Shown: piece by piece, positions 21,427 to 33,085 of the stretch
How positions within the stretch are numbered: the stretch's first letter is position 1
How the letters are laid out: each line of letters begins with the position of its first letter
DNA from: Deuterostichococcus epilithicus
Lineage: Eukaryota; Chlorophyta; Trebouxiophyceae; Prasiolales; Stichococcaceae
DNA: 64,000 bases
Reading direction: 5' to 3'
Assembly: GCA_033439295.1 (NCBI GenBank)
Contig: JAVTLE010000005.1
Coordinates: 1,972,501-2,036,500 of the forward strand
Made by a program: the position numbers and the translations under genes
The notes under the pieces: generated by a model
Database searches by the model: none
Seen by the model: only the letters and a program-made list of their open reading frames with translations
Told to the model about the DNA's origin: nothing

Positions 21427-24400
21427 ATGACTTCGAAAACCGCAAAAGCTGAGCCAGCGCTCGAGCAGCACGCAGGAGCAATACTATGGTTCCGCAAGGG
21501 GCTGAGGTTGCATGACAACGGCGCATTGCACGCCGCCTTGCAAGTGTCGCCTGGGCACCTGACTCCGGTATTCTGCCTGGATCCGTGGTGAGCCAGCTCT
21601 TAGGGTGCATGCGCTATTTGCATTCCTATCACACTAAAAGACGCTGCGCTGGACAGTGCGCACTTCAAGGCGCCTTTCAACGATGGATGCATGTTGCATT
21701 GACTTGTGTATTTGGCTCTGCAGGTTCATCAGCAAGGAGCGCGTGGGCATTAACCGCCTGCAATTTCTGCTGGAGAGTCTGACAGACCTTAATGCCAGGT
21801 GAGGCCGTGCGCACGTGCCAAGTTAGCCGGTCTCGGTCAACAACAGGGTACCCTACGAGCAATGATGCCAGTGAGATGCTAAGGAAGCTTCAATGTACAG
21901 CCTGGAGGCGCGCGGTTCGAAGCTGGTGCTGCTGCGCGGCAAGCCGGCGGAGGTGCTGCCGGCGGCCATGAAGGCATGGGGCGTCACGAAGCTGTGCTTC
22001 GAGGCGGACACAGAGCCCTACGCGCTGGAACGGGACGCTGCCATGAGAGCGGCGGCGGAGGCGGCAGGCGTCGAGGTCGCCAGCCCTGTGGGGCACACCC
22101 TGTACGACTCGGCGGCGCTCATCAAACGTCACAAGGGCAGCCCGCCGCTCACCTACAAGGCCTTTGAGAAGCTGCTGATGGTGAGATTCTCAACCAAATA
22201 TGGGCATATCGTTGCTCGTCGTGCTGGGCACTCACAAGGCGCAGCGTTATCGGCGTAAATTCTGTCTCTGGCATCAGATTGTGCAATGCTGCAGTCCTCA
22301 CTAAATGGCAACCTCTGCAAAAACCTGCAGGATGTAGGTCCACCGCCGGCGCCGCTGGGCGACGCGCCCACACAGCTGCCGCCGGTGCATGCAGAAGCGT
22401 TAGAGGCGGACACCGGCATACCCACCACGCAGGAGCTAGGCTACGAAGGCGAGGCGACGACAGACTTCAGGGCAAGTGGCTGTTTTGCTTGCGCAAGTCA
22501 GCAGTCGTGCACGACATGTCAGCAACCGGCACACGCTCATCGCAGACCTGCCAACCTGCCAACTTGGGAGAAGCAGCGTGCGCCACATCTGCAGGGCGGC
22601 GAGACGGCGGCGCTGGCCCGCATGGCACATCAGCTGTCGGATAAGGAGGTGCGCGCATCAAGGCAACGACGTACGCGCGGCTGCCGGCATATCGAAAGCG
22701 ATTGTGATACGCCATGCTGATTACTTTTCATGTCTTTGCTGCAGTGGGTCGCGGCTTTTGAAAAGCCCAAGGGCGACCCTGCACTGTTTGCGCCGCCTGC
22801 AACGACGGTGCTGAGCCCCTACCTAAAGTTCGGGTGGGTCAAGTCTGAGACCATGTGGTTGTTGACGCATCGTCTCCGACAGGCTTTGTTGCAGTGCAGC
22901 GACCGGTGCTTCCCTGCTGAGTCTGCAGGTGCATCTCGGCTCGCCTCTTCTACTCACGCATTTTGGAGGTGAGGTTGAGCAGAGTTGAACTTCTATCGGC
23001 GCTATCTAGCCCATGCATGCGGAACCAAACCGTCCCTCATGGTCTGCATTCACTCATGCGAATGCAGATTTACAAGGCCCAGACGAAATACTCGAAGCCG
23101 CCTGTGTCCCTTGAAGGCCAGCTATTGTGGAGGGAATTCTTCTACACGGTGAAACAGGACGTAATTTTATGAGCAGTATATTTGATATCTGATGTCAATT
23201 AAATAATAACTATATGATATATTCACTAGACTGGGATCTGCTTGCAGGTGGGTGCGGGCACTGAGAAGTATCACCAGATGGTGGGCAACCCCATTTGCAA
23301 ACAGGTGCTTGCTTCTGACCCCACTCTTGGCATGATTTCTCGCCACTGTGGTGTGACGGACACACGGTCAGACAGAACACTCGCAAAAACCCCAGCTCTA
23401 CCAGTGCCCTTCTCTGCTCAGATGGACTGGGACGAGAACGAGGAGCACTACCAGGCGTGGGATCAGGTCCGATGCAGGAGATGGCATCAGCACCAGTTGC
23501 GAGTATAGTTATGTTGTAGCCTCCTGCCTAAAGGTGGTGCCACAGGTGGCGGTCTATCGGCGCATCACCTGTGACTTCGTGGGTGCAGGGCCGGACAGGC
23601 TTCCCATGGATAGACGCCATCATGCGGCAGGTGAGTCCTGCTCAGCGACTCTGTTGGGGGATGGAGCATGGGGACCACCCATTGCAGTCCACTGCGCTCT
23701 GTGCATGTCATACAGCATCTGCTGAATTTTGCACAGCGCCTCTCATACCTCCTGCACCCTGCAGCTGAACGAGCAGGGCTGGATGCACCATCTGGCGCGG
23801 CATTCGGTGGCCTGCTTTCTGACAAGGTGGGTGTTTGCATGCGAAGCCGAGCTGCACCATTGACCGCCTGTGCGCAGAGTCTGGGTGCTGGAGGCTGAGC
23901 CTCTGCCATTTTGTGCAGAGGCGACCTGTACATCTCCTGGGAGAAGGGACGCGACACCTTCGACAGGTTTCTTCAGTGTAGCGGCTGCCTGATATAGCCG
24001 TGCCTCACACCGTGTGTCAGCGCAATGCGCCCCGAGCAACAGCATCTGAGCAAGGGTCTGTGGCGCAGGCTGCTGATTGACGCCGACTGGGCCATCAACA
24101 ACGGCAACTGGATGTGGCTGTCGTGTTCCGCGTTCTTCGCACAGTACTACAGGTGCGTGTGGTCTTGACAGTGCACGAAGTCGCAACCAGTGTGTCGTGA
24201 TGACAGAATGTGCGCTGGCTGGGAGCGGTGCACGAAGAAGCGCTGCTTATGCATCTGCTGCAGGGTGTACGGCCCTGTCTCCTTCGCAAAGAAGTACGAC
24301 TTCGAGCCATACATCAGGCGATTTGTCCCGGAGCTCAAGGTCAGTAAACCTTTTCTTCCGTTCTGGTCCGCATGCTGCGCAGCGGCTTAGGGCAAACCTG

Positions 24401-24876
24401 TTGCTGCTGCGGACAGGTCAGGGGCAGCCCACTGGCTCAACCATCCTCAGAATATAAACTATGTTGCGAGCACTTCCAATCCATGCCGCATGTGTTCTGC
24501 TGCACAGGACATGCCAAGAGCGCACCTGCTTGAGCCCTGGAAGGCATCGGAGGCTGTCCAGAAGAAGGCGAAATGCATCATCGGGAAGGACTACCCCGCG
24601 CCCATCTGCGACCACGCCACCGTCCACAAGAAGAACATCCTCAGGTAGGGTTTAAATTGCTGTTTTCAAGACATACATTTGATGTGCAGGATGGCGCGGG
24701 CGCTCATGGCTGCATCTGTGGAGTGTCCAGTTGCGGCTGCGTCAGCGCTGTACGTTTCTTAATGCTGATTCAATTCAGGCACTTGACCTAAAAATTTTGC
24801 TCCTGCCTGCTTTTGCAGGATCAAAGCAGTGTACGATGCGTCCAAGGAGTCGGCAAAACGTAAAGTGCCGTCATGA
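21427..24876 (+). CDS. (6-4) photolyase / animal-like cryptochrome
   Basis: About eighteen short exons starting at ATG 21427 and ending at 24874-24876, giving about 525 residues, normal for the family. The N-terminus [16 protein letters not shown] is the photolyase antenna-domain start. The FAD domain shows [53 protein letters not shown] and [17 protein letters not shown]. Both histidines of the HHLARH block that (6-4) photolyases use for repair are present, as are tryptophans where the electron-transfer triad is expected (GW, DADW, NGNW). The best family fit is (6-4) photolyase/animal-like cryptochrome, as in Chlamydomonas aCRY and plant UVR3, rather than plant CRY or CPD photolyase. The short tail ends AKRKVPS, a possible nuclear signal. 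The intron after DFR starts with GC (22472-22594). Confidence 0.9.
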
Positions 24877-25548
24877 GAACTGCGGTTCGTGAGGCTGGGC
24901 CATTGAATCCGCACCGCGCTGGAACGTGCTAGATACTTAGCGCAAGGCTCAAGGCACGCAGTTACTGGATCGTGTCAGCTCGTGCCGGCGCCGCTCCGTG
25001 GTCCTGAGGGCGGACCGCCAGCCCTGCTAAACCACGACGGCGACATGATCATGTCTGCGATGACCATGATCATAGCTCTGTTAGATAAACTCGTTGAGGT
25101 TTTTGTTATGGTTCGAGCTATCCTGCACCACAGGCATCCTGCCATGGTGAAGTTGAGACCCGCTGGCGTCTCGGTACGGTAATAAGCTCTGCAAATTCGG
25201 CGCAGCGGCCCCCCTGCAGCACATCTAAAAGGAGAAGTTGAGAGCCGTGAACTTCTGCAATTGTCGATTTGCAAGTCAATCTTGATTTGTGAACCGGTTC
25301 TCATCCTACGACGAAATCAAGCGATCGTCTGGCACAGAAAAGTCACCCACTCGCAGCACATTGCCGTAATCAGCGATATTGCTGTGTGGCAGTTGATACG
25401 CAGACCTTGTATCGCTAACGCTATTTGGTTGCCCTCCTCGCGAAGCCTTACTAGAGCACGGGGACACGATTGTCACAGAGGAACTAGCTACCCCTGGAGT
25501 GCGGTCCCTGTCAGCAATCGAGGCCTCTGCCCCTCCGGCAGAGGCGCC
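24877..25548. other. Intergenic photolyase / PEX7
   Basis: 672 bp with no recognisable gene. It contains a short palindromic patch around 25044-25078 built on ATGATCAT. It presumably carries the photolyase 3' end and the PEX7 promoter. Confidence 0.5.
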
Positions 25549-27298
25549 ATGCTGTCGTTCAAGACGCAGTTTCATGCGTGCGCCATCAAGTATTCGCCGT
25601 TTGTGCCGGACCTCATTGCCGTCTCCACAGCCCAGAACTTTGGCATCATCGGCAACGGCCAGCAGCTGGTCCTGCGGGCAAGTGTTAGATCGACAGACCA
25701 ACAGTACATACGCTTGGTGTGACAAGAGCAGTCCGCCCTCAACCATATACATGCATAATGTGCGTGGTCCGTGCAACATGCATGTCCGCCATGCAGGTCA
25801 CGCCGCAGGGCCTTCAACCGGTCGCGGCATTTGACACCGTTGATGGCCTGTGGGACTGCGCCTGGAGCGAGGCAAACGAGAACATCCTGGCCTCGGCGTC
25901 GGGCGACGGCAGCATCAAGCTGTGGGACACACAGGCGCCGCCGCAGAGTAATCCGCTGCGCGGCTGGCGGGAACACAGCCGCGAGGTGAGGACGGCGACA
26001 CGCCATGCCCCACAAAGCGCAGCGCATGCATTGCGGCGTGTGCACAATGCAGCTGTCTCTACCTGCCTGCAGCTGCCTCGAAACCTGACCGGTGTGAGGA
26101 TTTTTGCGGATGACTTGTTGCCCACGCATGGCGGAGACTGCCGTACCTCATGCACTCCCGCAGGTGGTGTCGCTCAGCTGGAACGCAAAGCACCGCAGCC
26201 GCTTCCTCAGTGCCTCCTGGGACGACACTGTGAAGCTCTGGGACTGGGAGCAGCCGCGCTCGCTGCGCACCTTCAGCGAGCACAAGTACTGCGTATACGC
26301 CGCCATCTGGTGCGTGCCTTCCTTCGGCTGCTGGGTCACGTCCGGGTTCCATGGGTGCTTGCCGTGAGCACTTCTTTCATTTGTTGACCCCTGGACTCGC
26401 CGTTGCTGACATGGATGCACTGCACATTGGGACCTGCCGCCGTCCTCGGCGCATGTGCTGCATGTCCGTCGGCTGCAGGTGCAGATCCAGCTTCCTGGAT
26501 TAGTAGGAGCGGTGATCCTGAGCATTGTGCACAGCGCAGGAACCCAGCGCACGGCGACGTTTTTGTGTCGGCGTCCGGTGACAAGACGTCCAAGGTCTGG
26601 GACGTGCGGCAGCCGCGATCCAACCTCACGATTGCAGCCCATGCAGGGGTGCGTAGGCTTGGACATTCGCTCTCAAGTGCATGGCTTGCGCGTTGCAACC
26701 CTTGCTGCCGACTGTGATTTGTGAAGGCATCGTTGTGTTCATTACCTTTCTGCTAGGATTCTGCTAGGATTCTGAAGCTGGTGCTGCGCAGGAAGTGCTG
26801 GCAGTGGACTGGTGCAAGTACAACGATTGCGTCATCGCCACTGGAGCTACAGACCACAGCATCAAAACGTGGGACGTGCGCATGCCGCAGCGGGAGCTCA
26901 CCACGCTGCTGGGCCACGCCCTCGCCGTGCGCAGGTGCTCCCATGCGGACGCCACGGCTCATGAGGCTGCTGCTGTGTCTCGACCCATGCTGCAGTGCGG
27001 TGCGAAGTCGACAGCAGCACCTTCCAGCATCCTGATACGCCGAGCTTCTGAGTGCTTGCTGTGCAGGCTGGTGTTCTCGCCGCACGCGGAGAACATCGTG
27101 GCGTCATGCTCATACGACATGACGGTGCGGCTGTGGGATGTGGCGTCGCCCGCAAACTCGCTTGTGCAGACGTGGGGCCACCACACGGAATTCGCGGTCG
27201 GCCTGGACTTCGGCCTGCTCGCGGACGGCCAGCTGGCCAGCGCAGGCTGGGATGAACTAGTTGCGCTCTGGGATTACAGGCAGCCAGGCCCCATGTGA
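25549..27298 (+). CDS. PEX7: Peroxin 7, PTS2 receptor (WD40)
   Basis: Six exons: 25549-25677, 25797-25985, from 26164 to about 26311, about 26540-26650, about 26811-26935, and from about 27067 to 27298. They encode a WD40 propeller of about 310 residues. The start MLSFKTQFHACAIKYSPF and the following repeats (GLWDCAWSEAN, SIKLWDT, VVSLSWNAKH, TVKLWDWEQP, VFVSASGDKTSKVWD, VLAVDWCKYN, SIKTWDVRMP, LVFSPHAENIVASCSYD, LASAGWDELVALWD) match PEX7, which carries proteins with an N-terminal PTS2 signal into peroxisomes together with PEX5. No leader or membrane segment is present, as expected for a cytosolic receptor. The first intron begins with GC (25678-25796). Confidence 0.93.
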
Positions 27299-27838
27299 GG
27301 CGGCAGAGTTTTGTGAGGCGGTGCATTGCCGCGGCTCCCCTGTACATTGGTGGTTTGGTTGCGGGCTCTCAGGGCAGCGCCCTCTGCGCTTGCCGAACAT
27401 CTGTAGGTAGGGCGCGACTATTGCTGCCTTGAAGCGTAGGGGTGTTCGACTGCACTCAGCAGTTGAGTCAATCACCCCTAAAACAGGGTCAGTGCTGGGC
27501 AGGATGACGTGATGTACCTTCTCGACAGTGCCTTACTGGACGGTTGCTTTGGGAAGCAATCGCATAAACCTTCTAGTAGCAACAATACAGGCACTATCCT
27601 GCACTCTCCAGTTGGACTGTTCCGGCACATGTTGCCAATGATTCATACGATCCACTCGCTCCAAGATCTTTGACTTCACCTTTGTGAGTGCCTTTGCGTA
27701 GCTGCATGCCGAGCGAGACTGCTCTGTGAAAGTGTCGAATTGTCATAGCTTTTGCCCCGAGAAGGTGTCCAGCGGCTTCTTCAGCTTGCCAGCCTCGTCT
27801 GCCTCACCGTCGCTTGACTGGGCGAGCCGAGCAGCAAC
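27299..27838. other. Intergenic PEX7 / CHMP5
   Basis: 540 bp without a recognisable gene. PEX7 3' UTR and CHMP5 promoter. Confidence 0.5.
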
Positions 27839-29336
27839 ATGAATCGCATATTCGGCAAGCGGCAAGAGAAGGCACCCGCACCCAACTTGAGCGATACCAC
27901 AACGAGGCTGACGACACGAGGCGACACGTAGGTCACATTTATGCCGCATCTGCCACCGCACGGAGGTCCGCCCTTGTGCATCGATCTGAGTTGTGCCGTT
28001 TCACCCTCTCAGGCTGGACGACAAGATCAGGAAGCTGGACGAGCAGCTGATCAAGCACAGGGAGGCCATCCAGCGGTGTCGGCCGGGCCCGGCGCAAGAC
28101 GCCGCAAAGCGACGAGCGCTGAACGTGCGTGGTCGCAATGTGGCTGCCCACCAGGCTCCTACGATAGATCGTAGTGTACATCGTGGACAGCTTCATCGCC
28201 CTTGGTAGCCAGTGCTGCGAGTCCGTCGCCACCTGTAACATTCCTCCAACCTGCGCAGGTGCTAAAGCAGAAGCGGCTGTACGAAAATCAGCGGGACCAG
28301 CTGTACAACCAGCAGTTCAACGTGGAGCAAACGTCCTTCATGATGGAGAACGTGCAGGACTCGGTGCAGACGGTGCAGGCCATGAAGGCAGCAGGCGAGC
28401 GCCATCAATCATTCGGTGCCTTGGCAGCTGTGCGCGTGCATGAATTGCAGTAGCACAACCGCTCAGGCTCAGCAGATGCCACCATGTGCGAGCCTAGACT
28501 GTGACGGTGCAGGCAAGGAGCTGCGGCAGGCGTTCAAGCGTGACGAGCTGAACATCAGCAACATCGACAAGCTGCAAGACGACATGGCAGACATCATGGT
28601 AGGCTGGCTATGCCAGTGCAGCTGCCCCGTGGAACTCTGACGGTGGCTTGCTGGAAAGTCTGGTCACGTGCTTCGGAGCGCACGCTTCAGATGTGTCTAT
28701 CGCGACGGCGGCTGTAGTGCTGCGCCGGCAGCGCCGGCGCTGGCAAATGATGCGCTGACGCCCGACCAAAACCCAGCGCGCCCCCGCTGCCTGCCTGCAG
28801 GACATGCACAACGACATACAGGACGTGCTGGGGCAGAATTACGGCGTGCCGGACGACATCGACGAGGATGAGCTGCTGGGGGAGCTGGACGCGCTGGAAG
28901 CGGACATGGCATTCCAGGCCGAGGAGTCTGTCGCGCACGGCGCCGTGCCCGCCTACCTGCAGGTGACTTAGGATTTTGTCTTCAAGGAAACCGAAGAAGG
29001 ATGATACTTGTGTCGCCTGTGCTTGTACCTCTGCCCGCCTGCATCACTGCTCGTCTGCCGGCTGGCAGGCTGCTCGCGGCTGCTGCTTGCTGAGGCGACT
29101 GCAGAAAGGCAGTTGATTGTGTGCGGTCTGCCTGAGGTGGATGGGTGTGTGCTCGGTCCGCTGAAGAGCGCCAAGATTTGGGAGACACTGTGGATCATGA
29201 GTCATGTAGTTGACTTAGCCGGTCCTTTGTGTCAACCATGCAGGAGCCGGAGCTGCCAGCGGCGCCGCACATGCAGCAGCACGAGCCGATTGCAGAGGGA
29301 GACTTTGGTCTGCCGGCTGTGCCGCAGCGCACATGA
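27839..29336 (+). CDS. VPS60: ESCRT-III-associated protein CHMP5/VPS60
   Basis: Six exons: 27839-27927, 28013-28124, 28259-28394, 28513-28598, 28801-28962 and 29244-29336. They total 678 nt, an intact 225-residue frame. The start MNRIFGKRQEKAPAPNL, the basic first helix (LDDKIRKLDEQLIKHREAI), KRLYENQRDQLYNQQFN, and the acidic DDIDEDELLGELDAL near the C-terminus are the CHMP5/VPS60 pattern. The protein belongs to the Snf7 superfamily and recruits LIP5/Vta1 to control VPS4 during multivesicular body sorting and membrane scission. The charge split (basic N, acidic C) is normal. The intron after MKAAG starts with GC (28395-28512, donor GCGAGC). Confidence 0.93.
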
Positions 29337-29761
29337 CAGCAGGAGCATGACAGTCGAGACATCATGTAACATAGCTGGTAGCCGGACCAAGCCCAATGCC
29401 TTGCCTTCCGCTGAAGCGGTGGGCGCTGCTGTCATCGTTGGGGCAAGGGTCTAGCAAGTTCTGCTCAGGGTGTGCTTCGTCCTGGAAAAGCTCGGAGGCC
29501 GCGAACGTCTCCTCCACAATGCGTTTGCGCGCCGGCCTTCGTACTGGCAGCTTGTTGCAGGTTCTTGTGTAAAACAAAATGGCGCCGTGGTCCTGAAACC
29601 TGCGTTGTACCTGATTGCTACACACAGGCCCCTTCACGCAGGGGTTTGAAATAGGAGGATGCACAGCATCTGCTGCCCTCGTAAACACCTTTTGTGTTAC
29701 CGACATAATGTGACCGACTCGCAAAACAGTCTGGTGCAACTGCGCATGTCTGACAACACCC
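29337..29761. other. Convergent intergenic CHMP5 / NOP53
   Basis: 425 bp between two 3' ends. Nothing beyond the 3' UTRs is seen. Confidence 0.5.
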
Positions 29762-32286
29762 TCATGACATCAGGTCCCGGTCGGCCTGCCGGTTGGCGTA
29801 TGTGTCGCTGGCTATGCGCTTGCCAACATGCTTGCGCACACGTGTCCGCGGCTCCAGCACCCCGCGCTTCTGCAGCGCCTTGTAGCGGTCGCGCGCCAGC
29901 ATGGCCACCGGCTTGAGCTGCCGCAGGCTGCCGCCCAGCTCCTCGCTCAGCAGCACCTGTGCAAAGCCGATAATCCAGGAGGCGTCAGCAAGCGCGCTGT
30001 GACTGAATCCGTGCAGCAGCTGGGTTGCAAAAGGTTACAACAGGCCGGAAGAGTGCGACCGAGTTGCAAGTTCACCTGCACTGGTTCTGGCGCAAAGGGC
30101 GTCTTGCCCAGCTTGGGCGGCGCCATGGCGCGCTTCTCCGCACGGTTCATCTGCGCGTGCAGCAGCGAGCGTCATAAGGCAGGCGTGCGTCGCACAAGGG
30201 CGACCATGTGCTGGAGCTCGCTCTGAAGAGCCCCGCCCACCTGCTTCCGCAGCGCCTTTGCCGACTTGGTCTGCTCATCGGCGTCCAGTTCCTCCGCCAG
30301 CTGCTTCAGCTGGTTGATGGACTTTGCCGCCTCTTTCTGCTGCCGCCGCGCCTTGAGCTCCGCCTCGGCCTGCGCACAGGCCGAGGCGCATTGCCGCTCG
30401 GAGCCGGGCGCAGGCCTCGTCCAAGGGTTGGATGGCTGCAGAGCTGCTGCTTCGGGCGCCTTGCGCTTCGTTGCAGCCGTGCGACATCACGAATGAGCAA
30501 CAGATGGCAGCATTCCACCGAGGCGCAGGCAGTGCAGCGGGGGCGTGCCTGCTGCCGGCGGCGATCCTTGTTCCGCTGCGTCCGCGTCTTTGGCGCGGGC
30601 ATGCGCCTGTCCACGCCAGCCGCGCCGGCGGCCTCGTCCTCTGATGGCCCGTCGTCCGCTATCTCGTCCACCTGCGACACTAACAAGCTCTGCGTGGATT
30701 GCGCACCTCAGGACACGGAGTGCCTTGCATGTTGCCCAGCATGGTGTCCAGTTGCAATTCGTGATTGTCGCAAACGGCGCGGCAGATGCTTCAGCACGGG
30801 GCAGGCACAGCACATGCGGCAGCGGCATGCCACATGGGCGATGTCGATAGCTGCGCAGCCTTGCCCTTGCCTAGTCCGCGTCTGCAACGAATCAGGCGAA
30901 ACGGAGTCGTGTCAAGCGCTGGGCACCTGCAGCAGGTGGAGCTCGTCGGGCTCCGGCGCGCCGTCCGTCAGCAGCACCGGGCGCTTGGGCCGCAGCTCCG
31001 CGGCGATCTGCTTCTGCACCTCCGCCGCGACGGCGGCTGCCACCGCGTCCTGGTGCTGCCTCGGCTCCGGGTTGTAGGAGCAGCCGGGCTGGTCCACCTC
31101 CACTGCCGCCGGGGCGGAGCCGCCGTGCGCCGCCGCCCGCGGCTGCTTGGCCGCTGCACACAGTTGTCACAACTGGTCGATCAGCAGGACGACACATGAC
31201 CATGCATAGACACGACTATTGCAGGCGCCGCGCTGCCGCTCGTCGCGGCCCGCGGCCACTTGGCCGATGGCTGCACTGGTGACCGCTTGTCAGTGGGAGA
31301 TGACACATGCACCGTATGCGTGCAAAAGCGTGACACTACTCGACTATCGATCGTGCAGCTGGACTTGCCATTCAGCGCATGTGCATGAATCCTAAACGAC
31401 GGCGTCGGCATTCATGTGCCTGAGATCCAGGCTCTGCTGGCTGGCGCTGTGTTTGGCCACCTAAAAGGACGACATGCATCGTGTGCCGCATCAGCGACAG
31501 GATCACGCAGAGACCAGACGTCAAACTCACATGTGCTGGGCTGAGCCTCATCAGCACCCCACAGGTCGATGCTGGCCGCCTCTGCCGTGCTCCGCCGTGG
31601 CTGCCGCTGCTGTGGCGCCGTCGCCGGCCGCTTCGCTGCCTTTGGCGCCTTCGAACGCTGGCTGCTGACCACGGGCTTCGTGGCACGGCCCGCCTGCGCG
31701 CCATGTGCAATCGCCTGTGAGACCGGATGACGGCAGCAGCACAGCTATACACCTGCGATTTACCTGGCAATGCGCAATGCTGCAGAGAAACGCTGCAGTG
31801 TGTGCCCAATCTCACCGAGATGATCGCCTCCGATTTCAGGACCTTGCGCGGCTTGCTCCGTGCCGTTAGCGTGTCGATTGCTGATTCCTTTGCATCTGTC
31901 GCCTGGCCCTGCAGCGATGGAGCTCCGCTCGCATGCTGGCATGACCATGGCGCGCCGGCATGTCACACCATTGACGACCACATGCTGCGCACACTCGCAT
32001 GAGAGGACTCGCCTTGTCCACGTAAAACAGATCGGCGCTGGGGATTTGCTCAAAATCTGTGCCGTGCCGATCATTGTGCGTGGCCGCCTCCAGTCCCTCC
32101 TCCACCTGCATACAGATACTCGCCTCAAACGTATGTGTTTTCAACTCGTTCCAGATCCATGATTCGACATTCGGCACACAAAGCTGCCCATGCTGCAGCA
32201 ACCAGGCAGCGCAGGCACGCGGCGCGCACATCTTTGGTGGCTTTCTTATTCTTGCGCCAGGCCTTCTTGCTACTCTTGGGCTGCAT
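29762..32286 (-). CDS. NOP53: Ribosome biogenesis factor NOP53 (GLTSCR2)
   Basis: About nine exons. The first, from ATG 32286, encodes MQPKSSKKAWRKNKKATK, the conserved NOP53 start. The next carries FEQIPSADLFYVDKA. Then come a basic stretch (ARSKPRKVLKSEAI), a long basic/Ala-rich exon ending IDLWGADEA, the VEVDQPGCSYNP motif, an acidic-to-basic exon with KTRTQRNKDRRRQQ, a coiled-coil exon (LKARRQQKEAAKSINQLK), RLGKxxF-like KLGKTPFAPEPVQ, and the C-terminal LGGSLRQLKPVAMLARDRYKALQKRG. NOP53 acts in the nucleolus on late 60S maturation, where it recruits the exosome helicase Mtr4. The low complexity and high Arg/Lys content are normal. The second intron (31909-32012) starts GCGAGT, a GC-AG intron. 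Confidence 0.9.
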
Positions 32287-33085
32287 CCTGCTCTGCTTCT
32301 TGTTGTTGCGTGCAAGACAGTGTTGGAGCTGATAGCTGCTGAAGGCCTGTCCAAGGCTGCGATGGCTGGCGGCTTCCCGACGGCTGTGCAGGGTATCTGC
32401 GCAGGGCAGCTCGGGTTTTCAGGGAGCACCTTAAGTTTACAGCATGTAGGTATCTGACAGATAGTTGCATCCGCCAGGAGCTCGGCCGACAAACACTGTT
32501 GTTGCACAGGGAGGAGAAGCGAGGGCATTTCGCTCATGCAACCCAGTACGCACTTGGTACGCATGGTCAGCGCTCTCCATTTCGATTTGCTTGCAGCGCA
32601 TCTCGAAAGCATTTGTCCGGCTCGATCCGTGGCTGCCGGGGAGAGGCTCTGCTTGATCTAGCCTCGTTGATGTCTACATCTCTGAAAACGATCATTGAAG
32701 TACGAACTGAAAACTTCAACTGGATGCTGCGTTGAGGCCAACGTGTGCAGTGACCTAGTCAACCCTGCGCATCACGTCCAGTCTGGTGACTGGGTTGTCT
32801 GTGCGTCATCCTCCTGCGCTGCGCCCACGCTGGCGGTGATTCGGAACATCCATGCGCGGCCGAGCACCGTTGTGACTATCGAGCATATCACATTTCTGTG
32901 TGATCCGGTCGCTCGGTAAGCCTGGACACAGGTGTCACAGCCTCGCCTGCGTGTAAGACTGGTGTCTTCCGCAGGCGCTGGGTATAGCAGCGCAGCGGCG
33001 ACGCCGACCTTTGCCGCATCAACCCTGGCAAGTGGCTGCAGACGCGCCACATCGCCTCCAGCGAGGTCAGAGCGGCAGCGCCGGC
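32287..33085. promoter_or_regulatory. Divergent intergenic region (NOP53 / TPT transporter 1)
   Basis: 799 bp between divergent starts. No coding exon was recognised. Presumably two promoters and 5' UTRs. Confidence 0.5.
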
